Assembly (NCBI GenBank): GCA_013398175.1 | Contig: VZRZ01002673.1 | Span: forward strand, 198,554-262,553 | Source: Climacteris rufus | Taxonomy: Eukaryota > Chordata > Aves > Passeriformes > Climacteridae | Length of the DNA: 64,000 nucleotides | Reading direction: 5' to 3' | Part shown: positions 1-12,071 of the stretch, one piece after another | Position numbering within the stretch: position 1 is the stretch's first letter | Layout of the letters: the number at the start of each line of letters is the position of its first letter | Position numbers and translations under genes: made by a program | The notes under the pieces: generated by a model | What the model was told of the DNA's origin: nothing | Databases searched by the model: none | Seen by the model: only the letters and a program-made list of their open reading frames with translations

Positions 1-13
1 CAATGACAGTGGA

Positions 14-128
14 TTTTTGTTTGGTTGGTTTTGTTTGGGGTTTTTTTTTTGTTTGGTTTTTTTTTGTTGTTTTTGTTTGGGTTTTTTTTGTTTTGTTTTT
101 GTTTGTTTTTTGTTTTTGTTTTTTTGTA
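14..128. repeat. T/G-rich low-complexity tract
   Basis: About 115 bases made almost only of T and G, with T runs broken by GTTTG-type units, near the left edge of the window. It looks like slippage-derived low-complexity DNA. It could also be a decayed poly(A) tail of a minus-strand retroposon, but no element body is visible beside it. Confidence 0.8.
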
Positions 129-1892
129 AATGGAAGCAGACTGGGAAGAGGTTGGTAAAGCATAAGAACTTTTTCTCCAGAGTACTTCTGACTGTTTGAC
201 AGGGATGTTTTTCTCCCATATTTGTTACCTGTTCAGGAGTGGTAAATTTTCTGTTTCCTCTCTGTGCTGTTCTTTGCCTCCTGGATGAGAGACACATTGG
301 TTGTGGTAGTGGTGGGAAACACATTCAAGATTCAAGTTCTGGGAAGCTGGGGAGGTGATGCAATTTCCCCCTTCCTTCTAAAAAGAGAGAGATTTAATTT
401 ACCATGCGTTAATACGAAAAGCCAAGCTCGCCTCCCTGGCAGCTCCGCAGGTGAGGCCAGGGGACAGCACAAAGTCCGTGATCCCTTATGAGGTGGTGCC
501 TCTGCCAGTCCCTCCTCCAGGCACCTGGGTGAGTCACAGCCCTCTCTGGCAGGCTGCTTTTGGGGGGTTTCTGCTTTCATGAGAGAGAAAATACCCTTCC
601 TCTGTGATTAACGTCCAAACCAGCCAGCACCACCTGAAAGACCACAGTGCCGGGAGCACAGGAGAAATGAGCTGTGGGTCAGCAGTGTGTCCCTCTGCTT
701 TGATCTCCATCACTCTGCTCCTTGCTCTGCCTTGATTTTTACACACCTGTGTATGAGAGCTTGGTCCTGAGCTCACCAAGTTGTCTTCTTGGGGCAGGCT
801 CATGTACGTGCCCCTTGGTGACAGTGGCTGCCCGAGCACTGCTGCCTCCCTCTCCCCATCCTGCCTCCCTGGTGCATCGGAGCCGCTCCACCCTGGCGTG
901 ACCGGCTGAGGATTTGTACCAGTTTGTCCTAAGGGAAAGCACAGCGGGGGAACCTGGGGTTTGGGTTGAGCCTAGTTAAAACAGCAGTGCCACCAGGAGG
1001 AGATATATCTGGAAACCACAGCCTCCGCAGCAGCCAGGCTGGGGCTGTGCTTCCCTGAGCCTTCCATGGAGGTGGGACTCCAGGTGTGCGGGTTGCACTT
1101 GCTCTTGACATCTGTCTAGAGCTGTACAGCAGTTGCCTGTATTGGCACCTCCTTTGTTACTCATCTCTGTTAATCAGGATGTCTCTCTCTGATCCAGGAT
1201 GGTTAAGCTCATGCTGAGGAGGTAGACAGGGAAGGTGGGGAGTGTGGTAGTGTGTCCAGCCTTGGAACAGGGGTAAAATGCCTGTTTTCTTTTTCATCTT
1301 GCATGGCCTGGAGAGATCATATCTAGGTAAAGGGCTAAGCCATCCTCATGACTCTCTTCGCTTTGGCCTTTCTAGGGCTGCCCAGCTGTGCTACCAGAAG
1401 TGACTATTTTTGTAAGGTGGGTCCAGCTCTTGGCCATTGACCAGCCATTTTTTGATCTCTGTTCATTCAAGCCTTGAAACAAACCACTGAGGAATAAAGC
1501 CTGTCAGGTACTACCAACATGTGTAGAGTTTAATCTGGATCCCAGCTTGTCTAAGGTTTTTATTGGACACTAATGATAATATGCTCCAGTTCTTGCTCTT
1601 TAATTTTCTACTTAGGGGCGAGACTAGGTGCTTTCTTCAGAACATGAGATTCTTTAATTTTAGACACAAGGTCTGGCACCCTTTGTGGCAGCCAGCTGTC
1701 TTCTCATTTTCTTAGCAGTGCTTTCATTCTTCTGCATTGCAAGCCAGCTCTTTTTCTGTGTGGGATCCTTCTCACCTCAGCCCTTTCCCAGTTACATAAA
1801 GAAGGAAGAACGCTAAAAGAGTGGTTGCACTGAAATTTAAAAAATAAAATAAAAATAAAATTTTAAGAACTTAACAACACATTTAAAGAATT

Positions 1893-1919
1893 TAGCAACA
1901 CATGTAGCATGTGTTGCTA
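1893..1919. repeat. Perfect 12-bp inverted repeat (hairpin)
   Basis: Arms at 1893-1904 and 1908-1919 are perfectly complementary around a 3-base TAG loop. A second, overlapping inverted repeat pairs 1901-1908 (CATGTAGC) with 1916-1923 (GCTACATG). The hairpin lies just downstream of an A-rich stretch (1838-1862). No function is known; a decayed miniature transposon end or chance are both possible. Confidence 0.7.
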
Positions 1920-2689
1920 CATGCCAGATGTCTGCCTATGGTTATTTCCAAATAAAAGGCATGCTGTGGAGCAGGGATGGATCTATAGCATTATCTGTAA
2001 TAAAGAGCAGTATGTGGGATAATAGTATAGAGTACAGTTAACAGCAAAGTAAGACATTTTGAGCTTGTATCAATGATCACTGAAGATGGAATGTTGCTTT
2101 GTTAAGATTTCAGTTGTTATATTGCTTTGTAACCTTCCTCTCTCCCTCATTTTGAAGTTGATATTTGCAAAACATCTAAAACCCAGTGCCTGGAAGAAGC
2201 ATGTGGAGATAACTTCTACAGTCCCTTCCTTCAGGCTCACTGATGAAGTGGTGTCAGCTGGAAGAGATGCCAGTAAGGGATGCAAGGTGTTCCTGCTCAG
2301 TTCTTTCCTGAACTCCAGCTCCTTGGAGACTCACGGATCCTATGCTAAGAGCAGGGACATGTTGTTTCAGTATTTATTGGGCAAGACAGATGCCCTCGTT
2401 CCTTTGCCATTTCTAGCAGATGAGCTTTCCAGCTGGGAACCTCATTTCCAAACAGTTCTTCAACAAAAATCACATTCCTTGGACTGCTTGTTCTCAAGAA
2501 GTGCTCCAAGTGACCTTAATGCATTTTCAGCTGTCCTTTACAGCCAAGAAATATTTCTAAATGCAAGGTCACCAATTGCAGTGATATGTGTTACTGTTAA
2601 ACTTGGTACTTGTGTAGAAAGATGATCACTTTGCTAACATACAAGGTTGGGACAAAGGGAGTTATTTTCTTGTTTGCTTCTGTGAACTT

Positions 2690-2830
2690 GTAATTGTTTT
2701 TCTGCTATGTCTCTTAGTCTTCCCAGCTGTAAAGTGGGATTAATAAATTGTACTTGCCTTACATGGATATATCAAAGTTTCTGAAAATCCAACAGCTATC
2801 TTTATGGACGTGCAAAGTGCTTAGGTCTTT
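2690..2830 (-). mobile_element. MIR-like SINE remnant
   Basis: The + strand reads like the reverse complement of the MIR core: a pyrimidine-rich stretch, then CAGCTGTAAAGTGGGATTAA (compare the MIR 'catctgtaaaatggggat' signature), then further down GTGCAAAGTGCTTAGG, resembling the MIR 'aaagcgcttag' block. The spacing of the two blocks fits an old amniote MIR. The match is by eye from memory of the consensus. Confidence 0.5.
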
Positions 2831-3601
2831 CAGATACCACCCGCACCTGAAGAGCTGATCTGCTGGCTTGCTTCCCACAGCTAGTGTCAAATGGAACTTC
2901 ATTCTCCTTGCAGGCAGGTATGGTACTCAGCAGCAGCTCTGAGAGCACCCTTGATCTAGATCCTGCTCCAAGGGGCCAGACAAATAATGTGTTAAAGAAA
3001 AATTTTCATTCTGTTCGTACTCTTCAACACTCATGGTAGAAATACTTCTGCTCCTCATCAGTGTTATACCTGGGGTCCTCTTGATTGCCAGCAGCAATTA
3101 ATGCAACACTGGTAGCAGTGCTCAGGAAGGAATGGAAGTGATTGACTTTCAAATTCAGGGTTTCTGTTTGCAGGCCTGTGCTTTGGGGAAAACCTGTAAC
3201 AAGGCTTCTGTCTAGAAACTAAATATATCTGATGTGAAATAATAAACAGAGAAAAACTGCAGGAAAGCTGGCTCTGTTTCTTTTAGAGAGCAGATTTGTA
3301 CTTCTAAGTCCACTTTAGAATTAGGTTTTACAAGACAGAGCCTTAGATACTTAAGAGGGCAGTCCTCTCAGCATCCCAAAAAGAACATTGCAACCTGTAA
3401 TTAAGCACAGTATTAACTACTTTATCTCCTTGATGAAACTTGGTAAACTCTGCCCTGACAGACGTGCACACATGGCTTTCTCCCTGGAAATTTGGAAGCT
3501 AAGACATGCTTTCTCTATCATCTATATGATTTATTTTTCCCCTGGCTATTCCTCTGGAGTTGCACTAACGCACTGAACCAAGTGCAGCTGTCTTTGCGTT
3601 G

Positions 3602-3737
3602 AGCTGTATTTGCATAGAGCTCTATTTGCATGTTGGCTTGTGCTGCTGTATAATATTAATAAGGTATTAAAGGAGAGCAGGGGAAGGGGGAGGGGCATGT
3701 TAGAATTTCAGTCTTGTCTAAGCAGGGCCATGCAAAT
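3602..3737. promoter_or_regulatory. Cluster of three POU octamer motifs
   Basis: ATTTGCAT occurs at 3608-3615 and 3624-3631 within two tandem 16-bp units (3602-3617 and 3618-3633) that differ at two positions. The reverse form ATGCAAAT follows at 3730-3737. Octamers are the binding site of POU-domain factors such as Oct-1 and Oct-2. An intronic enhancer is possible but not shown by sequence alone. Confidence 0.4.
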
Positions 3738-6144
3738 ACGTTTCTTTTTATCCAGAATTAGTGACTAATACGTTAACTGGCCTCAGACTGGGATTTCGCT
3801 TTCTTGGGAAAGATGTCTGCAGCAAGAGGCTGTGTTTCCCTCTCTGTCTTCCACACTCTTGGAGACATTAGGGGTTTGTCCATTTTGGATGGAAGCTGCA
3901 AGGCTGCTCATGCAAGGAAATCTCTCTGGTTACAACCATGCATGTCTCTGGAAATAAATGCAGCCAGTAGAAAGCCACAGTATGGGAATGGATGAGAAGG
4001 GGAAAAGGGAAAAGGAGGTGGGGGGTGGACACAAAGGAAAAAGTGTGGTGGCTATGCTTGGCATCCAGATCTGTCCTTGCCCCAGAGTTAGCCTGGCCTG
4101 GGCATCTATTGTGCTTTGTGTGCCGGGCTGTGCAGCAGCCAGTGCTAACCGAGGGGACGGTGCAGCACCTCACTTGGCTCTGCTCTCTGGGGTACCTGTT
4201 GGTCAGCGTGGAGAGTGGGACAGGGAGCAGAGGGGGAGGCAGGTCCCTTGCCTAATGGATTCCCAAGAGGGGTGTGCCACTGTGACCGGGAGAGCCAGGG
4301 AGGGACCTTGGAAACTCGACATTTGCACAGTTAGTTCTTAGTGATGATAATCTGATTGCAGGACCCTGGGAGCCCAAGTAGTAATGGCTCCTGTGGGGGG
4401 GGATTAGTGTGGTCTCCAGGCAGGAGTCACCTTCACTAAGGAGTACTTCTGGAGCTGGCACACCTGGGACCGTTTTATCAACAGCCTGAAGAAGGGAACC
4501 TGTTCTAGAAAGACCTGTTTATAATCAGGGCTTTATTAAGTTGCTCTGTCCTGAATATATGGATGATTACAGGAGGGCTGTAATTCCCATGTGTAGGAAG
4601 AGAGGTGCCTTAGCCCCAAGCAGGTTTTGCATTACCTGTCCTTGAGTTGGTGGGCCAGAAGTTTTCCAAACCTGGCCTGTACCTTGTGTAATTGCCTCCT
4701 GTGCTAATTCTGAGTCAGCTTTCCTTGGGGTGCCTTCCAGCTGGACCGGGTTGGCTTATCCCAAAATCTCGCTGTTTTAACTCATAATGGAAGGATAAGC
4801 AAGGTGGTAGGTGGTGCAATGCTCCGGCCTCCATGCTCAGTTCATGCTGTAGACATTTTGGTGCTAACCTGGTATTCCCACAAGTTACTTGGGGGAATAG
4901 TTTGATCTTGGTGTGGGGATTATGCCATTTTATGGGGGAAGCTCTGTTCTTAATCAGTGCAGGAGCCGTGAGGGGAAAAACAAGTCTGCAACATCACTTG
5001 GCAACACAATTATTATAATAGGGTTTGCTTCTTCCTACACTGCCCAACTGAATTATTTTCTCCATATGGTGGAGCTACTCTGTTTTTAACTGGTTCTTCC
5101 TGCCCCTTCACCAGATGGCTGTTTTTATGTAGGACCTCTCAGCTCTTGTGCATCATGCCTTGCTGAGCTTACAGCACGGAAGAGAATTTGGGTGAAAGCA
5201 GGCTCGGGACAGGCCTGGTCCCGAGCCTGTCTGGTGCTCGGACCTTAGGCATTAGAGAGATGAATATTCAGATGTTATCTAACAGGATAACTCAGAGCAA
5301 GCATCCTGTTTATTTGGTGGTCGTGAGATTTTGATGAGATCACAGAGTTGAAGGAGATGTAAATGGGCTGCACACTGGAGTCTTTCCCTTCTTGGTTTCC
5401 AGCACACTGCAGGCCTGACCTGTAACAGCTCATTGTTGTCCTTGTCTTGGGTGTTAAGCACAGCTCGGCTAATACATTGCAATCCTGTCTGTCTTCTTGC
5501 TATTTTTGTCTTCCTAGGGCAGGGCACCCCACCTATAAGCTTCTTGCTGCTCTCCAGCTGCCAGGGGATCCTTGTCCTGCCCCACAGCAAGCCTCTGCTT
5601 GAGTGCATCCTTGTGATGCCAAAGAGGAGGAGGAAAAAAAACAAAAAGATATCTACAAAACTTGCAACAGTAGATATCAAGTGTTTAAAAAAGATAAATC
5701 ACTTCTGTAATTTACTCTTCAGGAAAAAATAGCCCACCAGGGTTCTGGGTAGCCAGGCACTCTGCATCTGTATTCAAGGGCCTTCCTCATTTGCTTTTAG
5801 TCTTCTTTTCTAAGGAAATCTAAGGATCACACTGCTGCTGTGTTCCCCTTAAATTTTGAATCTGGTAAACAAATTCATCAAATTTGATGCAGGGGGAGAG
5901 TTGTCAGTGGTATTGAGTTCTACATGTTCCATGAAAATAGGCAGCTGGGCAGAGCCCCTGTTAATGCATGCCCCAGAGGAAGGGCTGTGGTGTCAGCCTG
6001 CCAGTTAATATATAGTGTTGGAGGAGTGTCTCTGTGTAGGAGCTCAGTCCTGAGACCTTTCTCTGTAGGAAACAGCAGAAGTCTTTCTCTGGCCTTTTCT
6101 TTTTAAGTCTTTTTTTTCCTTTGGTGAGACTTGAAAATAAAAAT

Positions 6145-6200
6145 AACACTTTTCATCTTCAAAGAGCTTTAAAAACATCAGCTAATTAATCCTTCCCTCG
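6145..6200 (+). mobile_element. Short MIR-like fragment
   Basis: A segment reading CTTCAAAGAGCTTTAAAAAC and then TAATTAATCCTTCCCTC resembles the MIR block 'aagcgctttacatgtattaactcatttaatcctcac'. Only about 55 bases are recognisable, so this is tentative. Confidence 0.35.
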
Positions 6201-9200
6201 TCTAGTTTGCTGCTTCAAGGAAAAGTGGAAAAGCAGGGATTTTTCTAAAAGTGAGTGAGATGGATCCTCAGAGGACCCGTCTCAATTCTGAAGGGTCTGT
6301 GGCTGTTGCCCCACTCCAGAGGAGGCAGATCTGTACTGTGTTGTGGATTGTTCTTTTTTTCTGTAACAAATAAACAATGGAATTCAAAGAAACAACTAAG
6401 ATGTCCCTAAACACATAGGGCCCAACTTCTGGCTAAACCATCAACCTGAAAGAATTGTAAATGGCTTAATCAGGAGGGCAAGGAAATTCCCCATAATTAA
6501 CTTTTAGATCTTTAAAATTGATCATACATGAGATTCTAAAAGTTTCTCATAAATTCCCCTGTAAACACAATAAGGGCATTTCCTCTTCTTCTCTTAATGT
6601 CCCTGGCATTCTAGGAGGCAGTGTCAAAACCAGAAGCTTTAGGTGTCTCCTTGTCCATTTGTCTTCCCTGTTGGTCCAACATACCCTACATGGGTACAGT
6701 GTCAGTCCTGATGCTGATGTGACAAGTCAATGTTGCCTTATGGATTTAGGGGGTGATGAGCACTGCACCAACACTGGCCCTGTCCATGGGAAGGAGGAAG
6801 ATCACTATAAACCAGGCCTGACTGGTGGAGTCAGCACAAGGGGTGTGGATAGGAGGAGGGGCCAGAGCATAGCCAGCTGTAGGTGTAGGTGGCTTTTTTG
6901 CATTCAGATGAGCTCTGTGATCCAGGTTTTGTACTGATGGTAAATCTGACTTCTGGCCAGGAGCCACCTGTTCTTTGTCTGTGTGCAGGATAGGCATCAA
7001 TGCAAAAAGCCCATGCTCCAGGTGGTTTTTCCCTTGCCCTCAGCCATCAACAAATGTGGCAGAGGTGCCAGAATCACCTCCAATCTCAGGGATATGGTGT
7101 GGAGCATATTTAACAGAGTGCCTCGGAGGGCAGCAGGTCAGCAGCTGCCATGCTTTCGGTTTTTCTTGACAGAGCGAAAGAGGCCTACACCTTCTTGGTT
7201 TTCTGGATCCTGCCTGTGCCTAGCACTTTGCTATCAGGATCCTAAGGTGAACATCTCTGAGCTCAGCAGCATCAAAGACACTGCAAAAGCTTTCACTCTA
7301 GGTTTTTTTCTCAAGAGAATTTCTGTATTTAATTTTCTCTTGAGCCTACTCCTACTGGCTTTTCCAGTGTATTTCTCATTTCATTACTATTCAATGGGTG
7401 TGAACTTCTCTGGGGTCCAAAACAGGACACGCATACAGCCTTGTGTCTGTCACTGTGCTGGCTTTTGTCATGCAATCTCTCTGCTTTTGTCAGCAATTTT
7501 TTTTCTATTCCACTTTGCATCAACCCTGAGTTCTATTGCAGATACGGTTGCAATTAGAATGTAATGATTTTAGTATTGCTGGAGCATAAATCAATTGTAG
7601 TTTCTGGTGGGACAGGAAAAAGCAAGAACAGAAAAGAATTCTCAATCAAGCAGTTTTCCTTATTTTATACATGTTTACTATTATTTTACAACTGAAAAGC
7701 CTGGATCCAGAAATACTGCAGAAGGATGAAGTGGTGATTACAGAACGCATGTTCTCAAAGGAGGCTATTTTAGGTTTCCTCAAAGCAAAAAAAAACAAAC
7801 CCTCAGGCTCCCCTGAATCAGAAACGTGATGCTGTACTTTGAGTAGAAACATATCGAGTTCTCTGCAAATTTGTTGTCTTCAAATCATTGCCTTGCAGAT
7901 CCCCTGCGCATCTCTGCATAACTCTTAATTTGGTTGCTTTTTCTCTATGCATAAATATGCAAGAAGTGAGTCCAGAGTGTCTCTTGAAGCCTTGGTTGGG
8001 TTTGCTGGACTGGTAGATAGAAAAATTACTTTTTTTTGTCTTTTTCCTTTTAAACTGAGAATTTCAGGCCAAGCATCACGAAGACACAGTAAACAAGGAG
8101 CCTGACGTTGCTGTTTTTAGACAGGCACTGTTTGGAGTAGGATTGCGCTTTGGAAGGTGCTAAGTATGTTCAGCAATATTGGCATTTTGTTTCAGTTGGA
8201 TGAAGATCCAAAAGAAATCTGAGCCCTTCATGAATGGAAGCAGTCTTCCCTCATATGCCCCTACATTGCTTCTCCCTCTCACAGGACAAATATAAAGGCT
8301 GCATCCCTCCTACCTCCATCCCACCTCAATGGGATGGGGAGCTGGTAGCTTCCTCTATCTGGTGAAGGAAAGGCAGGAAAGCCCTCAAGCTCCCTTTCCC
8401 TGGCCATGCCACCCTGCGGAGATGACAGAAGTTGTAGCGCTTAATGCTGTAGCTGCTGTGGCATCTTGTAGGGCGGTGACAATGGGCGTGAGCAAAATAC
8501 ATAATTAATAAAGCAGCAGTGGTTGGCATTTGCTGCCTGGCCATGGGTGGGACGCGAGGAGAAGCAGCAGGGTAATTATAGATGTGAAAAATGAGGCAGG
8601 AACACGGGGTAACCTTTCTAGGGTAGCTGTCCCGGTGATCGATGGGCCTACATTGTTTTCTCACTAACCTTTTGTTGAACCTCCTCTTAGAATAACAGGG
8701 GAAATACAGTTATTCCCTTCCCCATCTTGTTTGTTGGTAAAGCACTCATGTCCCACCTTATTATTGCACCCTAAATATTGCTGTATGTTGGTAGTAAATC
8801 ACACAGGCGGGTAGTGAGCTGCCCCTCACCAGGGAGCTTCTGTCCTGCCCCTGCCCGGCTAGAGGTTCCCGCCCAAAGCGCTGCGGGAACTGGCTCTGTC
8901 ACAGCCTCAGTTAAACCAAAAAAGCAGCTTTCCACAACTGAAATAGGTGTCAGAGGAACTGCAGGGGATAGAGTGGTGCAGAAAAGGTCGTGAAACGTAC
9001 ACTAAGATTATTTGATAGAGGGACAGGGAAGCTCCAAGACATTGGGGCAATAAATTCATGGGCTTAGAAGTAGATTACAGTGTCTTTAAGGGGAGGTGTT
9101 GGTCCATTTGCATCCCCTGCTGCTTGAACGTGCTGTGGTTTTATCAAACTTTCTCTGTTTTCACTAATTCCTAGTGCAGCGCTTAAGTGATGAAGTTTCT

Positions 9201-9432
9201 GAGAGCTGCAGTCGAGTTTATGAAGCCCCAACTCCTCTGTCAGGAGGAAGAGGGTTCGGTTCAGTCGTTTCAGGGGGGAAGCATATGATATACACCAGAT
9301 AAAATTGCAGCATGTAAAAAAAATGTGAAGAATGCCAGGAAATGTTCTTGAACCCTGCAGTTGACTTAACAGAGAGCTAAATGGTTACAGGCAGCCACGA
9401 TAATTGAAGATAGGAATGTATATATAAGACAG

Positions 9433-9452
9433 CCCTTTCTTTCAAGAAAGGG
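9433..9452. repeat. 9-bp perfect palindrome with 2-base spacer
   Basis: CCCTTTCTT at 9433-9441 and AAGAAAGGG at 9444-9452 are exact reverse complements around TC, a few bases downstream of a TATATAAG string. No exon or transcript is visible nearby, so a promoter is not claimed. Confidence 0.6.
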
Positions 9453-11035
9453 TGGATCTTTGCCTTCATGTCCTGGGAAGTGCTTTTGATTGTTGTATTT
9501 ATTTCTCTGGAGTAATTACTAAACTTCTTCTCAGCCAAAAGTATTCCTGATATATGGGGATTTCTTCACCCTTTACAAGGACAGTACTGGCTACTTACAA
9601 AACAGTGAAATTAAAAAATGACATCCGTACTGCAGTGTGATCCAAGGACAAATTAGAAGTTAAAATTAATCAGATGGGAATCAGTCCAGATTCCTCTTGT
9701 GTACAGTGAAAAGTTTCTTTTGTATGATTTTTTTTTTTGTCTGCAAGATTTGTCTCTCCAAAATTTCTGTCATGGCCGCCTTAAGTTTTAAAATGCAGAA
9801 AATGTTTATATTTTTTCAGAACATCAGGGTAGCTTTAAGAATTTGTTTTGGCAAGAAAAAAATGAAACAGTAAAAGGAGACATTTGAAGAGTCCCAGAAA
9901 CAAATATATGACTATGTGTTGACATGTTATGAAGGTGTTGGGAGCGACTCCTTACTTAAAATTGTGTTGAAATTTGCACTTACTATGGATTTAAATTCAT
10001 CAGCTTCACACTTTAATGACTGAATTTAGGTTCCTGATTTGGTAGAGATATGTTAGAGAACAATTGAATTTTCTATGTGATGGTTTTAAATAAAGAATGA
10101 ACTTTGCAGAAGACTGTTTTAAAAGTCTTTCTTCTGAAGTGGTGCCTTTTTCCCTGCAAGCATCATGGTTCCTTTGGGACTATTTGCACACCATGTTGTG
10201 TTCTTGCTTGTATCCTGGTTTTCTGTCCAACTCCAATAAGAAGTGTGACATTAACAGCTAAAGGTAGAGTTGCTCCTCTGCTACAGCTGCAAGGGCCCTC
10301 TTATATGTCTGGGCAATGGAACAATTGCAGTCTTTGACCCTAAAATATGGTAGCTGCAGGATCCAGACTCACAGCGGTCACCCCAGTGGGTCAGGGTTTG
10401 TGTTTTGTTCAGGCTTGGTTGCAGATCCCATCATAGCAGATGCTGAGCAGCAAGTCCCAGAGCTTATATTTCCAGGGTGATGAGGGATCCCAAATTAGGT
10501 AGCAAGATTTTTAGTACAGGGACTGTTTTCTTCTATTTTTTTTACAGCATCTAGTACAGTAGGGCTATACTTAACACTTCCAGATGTTAGCCCTAATATA
10601 AATGCAATAAAAATAAATTACATTCAGAGTGGATTTGTGTTCCTGCAATCTGTGCCCTGCTGCTTGTACAGGGGGCTGTTGTCACCCGCTCTGCTGGCTG
10701 TGCTGACTCAAGTAGGGCTTGATCTGAAAGTGGAAATTTTCAACTCTCTGCAGCAGGAATAGCCAAGTGGGGCAGCTCCAAGGTGTCCCTGCTGTTCCCT
10801 GCCAGGCGTATCTCCATGTGTGGATGAGCAGGCATTCCCAGGCTTTTCCTTAAACTTCTTTGTGGATGAAGCGGGTCCTCAGAGCGTAGGCAGGGTGCTG
10901 TGACTCACCAAGCAGGGCTTAAAAGTGGGCCTTGGATTTCATGAGCTGTTCCCAGCATGGCTGCTGTCTTGCTGGCTGATACCTACAGGTCATTTTGACC
11001 TAAAATCTGCCTTACCTCAGTAATACCCATGTCTT

Positions 11036-11100
11036 TCGAAAGAGCTTTCAAATCCGTGTATTATTATTGTTATTCCCTGATACAATAACTGGAAGACACA
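11036..11100 (+). mobile_element. Short MIR-like fragment
   Basis: GTGTATTATTATTGTTATTC followed by a block ending GGAAGACACAG resembles the MIR sequence 'ggtattattattatccccattttacagatgaggaaactgaggcacag'. The segment at about 11170-11215 has a MIR-like 'gatcttgggc' string in the other orientation. Both are old and weak. Confidence 0.4.
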
Positions 11101-12054
11101 GTCTAATAGATGTGGCACACCGTTCATGAGGACCCCTCTCCTTTTCTTGGCTCTGCTGTGCTCTCACTGTATGATCTTGGGCGAACTGCTCCACCAATCT
11201 GTTCCCCTGTCACCACACATCGTCTTAGATCATCAATTCTCTGGAGCAGACACAGTCCCTTAGCACGCCGTGTTTTAGCATCAAGCCTTGTGAGGCGCCG
11301 GTCTCTGCTGGGCATTCTGCATGCTACAGAAATACAAATAGTTGCTGCTAATAATAATATTAAATCTGTGTGGCTCTTCAGAGATAAGTAAAGGGCAATG
11401 CTCCTTTCTCCAAGGAGCAGGCAGGATAAGTACTTTATTTTTGTCTTTGTCTTTTTCTAATTATAAAAAAAAAAAGGCAGCCAGTAGACATGATTAAAAA
11501 AAGAAAAAAAAATAAAGGAAGGCTGCAGTAATTTGATATTTTTAGCCTCAGACCTGCTACTTGCTCTGTGAAGCCAGTCTTAGGATCATGGCCTGAGTCT
11601 GGTTTGTATCCGTGTTTGCCAGGGATAGAAATCATTTGGAGCCTTATATTGACAGTTGGCTCAGTATTCAGGCTAATCCTATAAAACCACCATGCAGCTT
11701 GGTGCAACTTTCAGTATTTGCTGTGAACAAAAGTGTCAGGAATGTTACAGATCAGACATGAGAAGCTTCACTTGGCCAATACGTGGCAAGGCTCTGGGCT
11801 GGAATGATAAGGGGCTGGGATGGAACTGAGCATGGCAGCATGGTAGGAGAGAGGAGAAGTCAACTTTTGTTTGTTTCTGTGTGCTGTGGGATTTTTTCAA
11901 TTATTATTTCATTTCCAAAGAAATGCAACAGCAACAACAAAAGGTCTTAAATATTCAGCAGTGAAAACAATAGATTTGAAAAGGAAAACAAAAAGTTAGA
12001 GCCAGCTCTGGCATTGGTGGACACTTGGCTCTGAGGGAAGCGAGAACAGCTTGG

Positions 12055-12071
12055 ATTTGCATAAATTGCAT
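12055..12071. promoter_or_regulatory. Paired octamer-like sites
   Basis: ATTTGCAT at 12055-12062 runs into AAATTGCAT at 12063-12071, giving two POU-type half sites in 17 bases. The surroundings (about 12040-12150) have low CpG and a balanced AT-rich composition like conserved non-coding elements. Regulatory function is inference. Confidence 0.3.

Noticed and set aside
2086..2625. 179-codon + strand open frame in the long intron
   Set aside because: No domain or homologue recognised; Ser/Leu-rich composition is typical of chance frames in AT-rich DNA.
6983..7564. 193-codon + strand open frame with a hydrophobic stretch
   Set aside because: The hydrophobic, Phe-rich part comes from T-rich DNA; no promoter, splice or homology support.
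9419..9452. TATA-like TATATAAG followed by a palindrome as a hidden promoter
   Set aside because: No downstream exon, open frame or CpG enrichment supports a transcription unit there.
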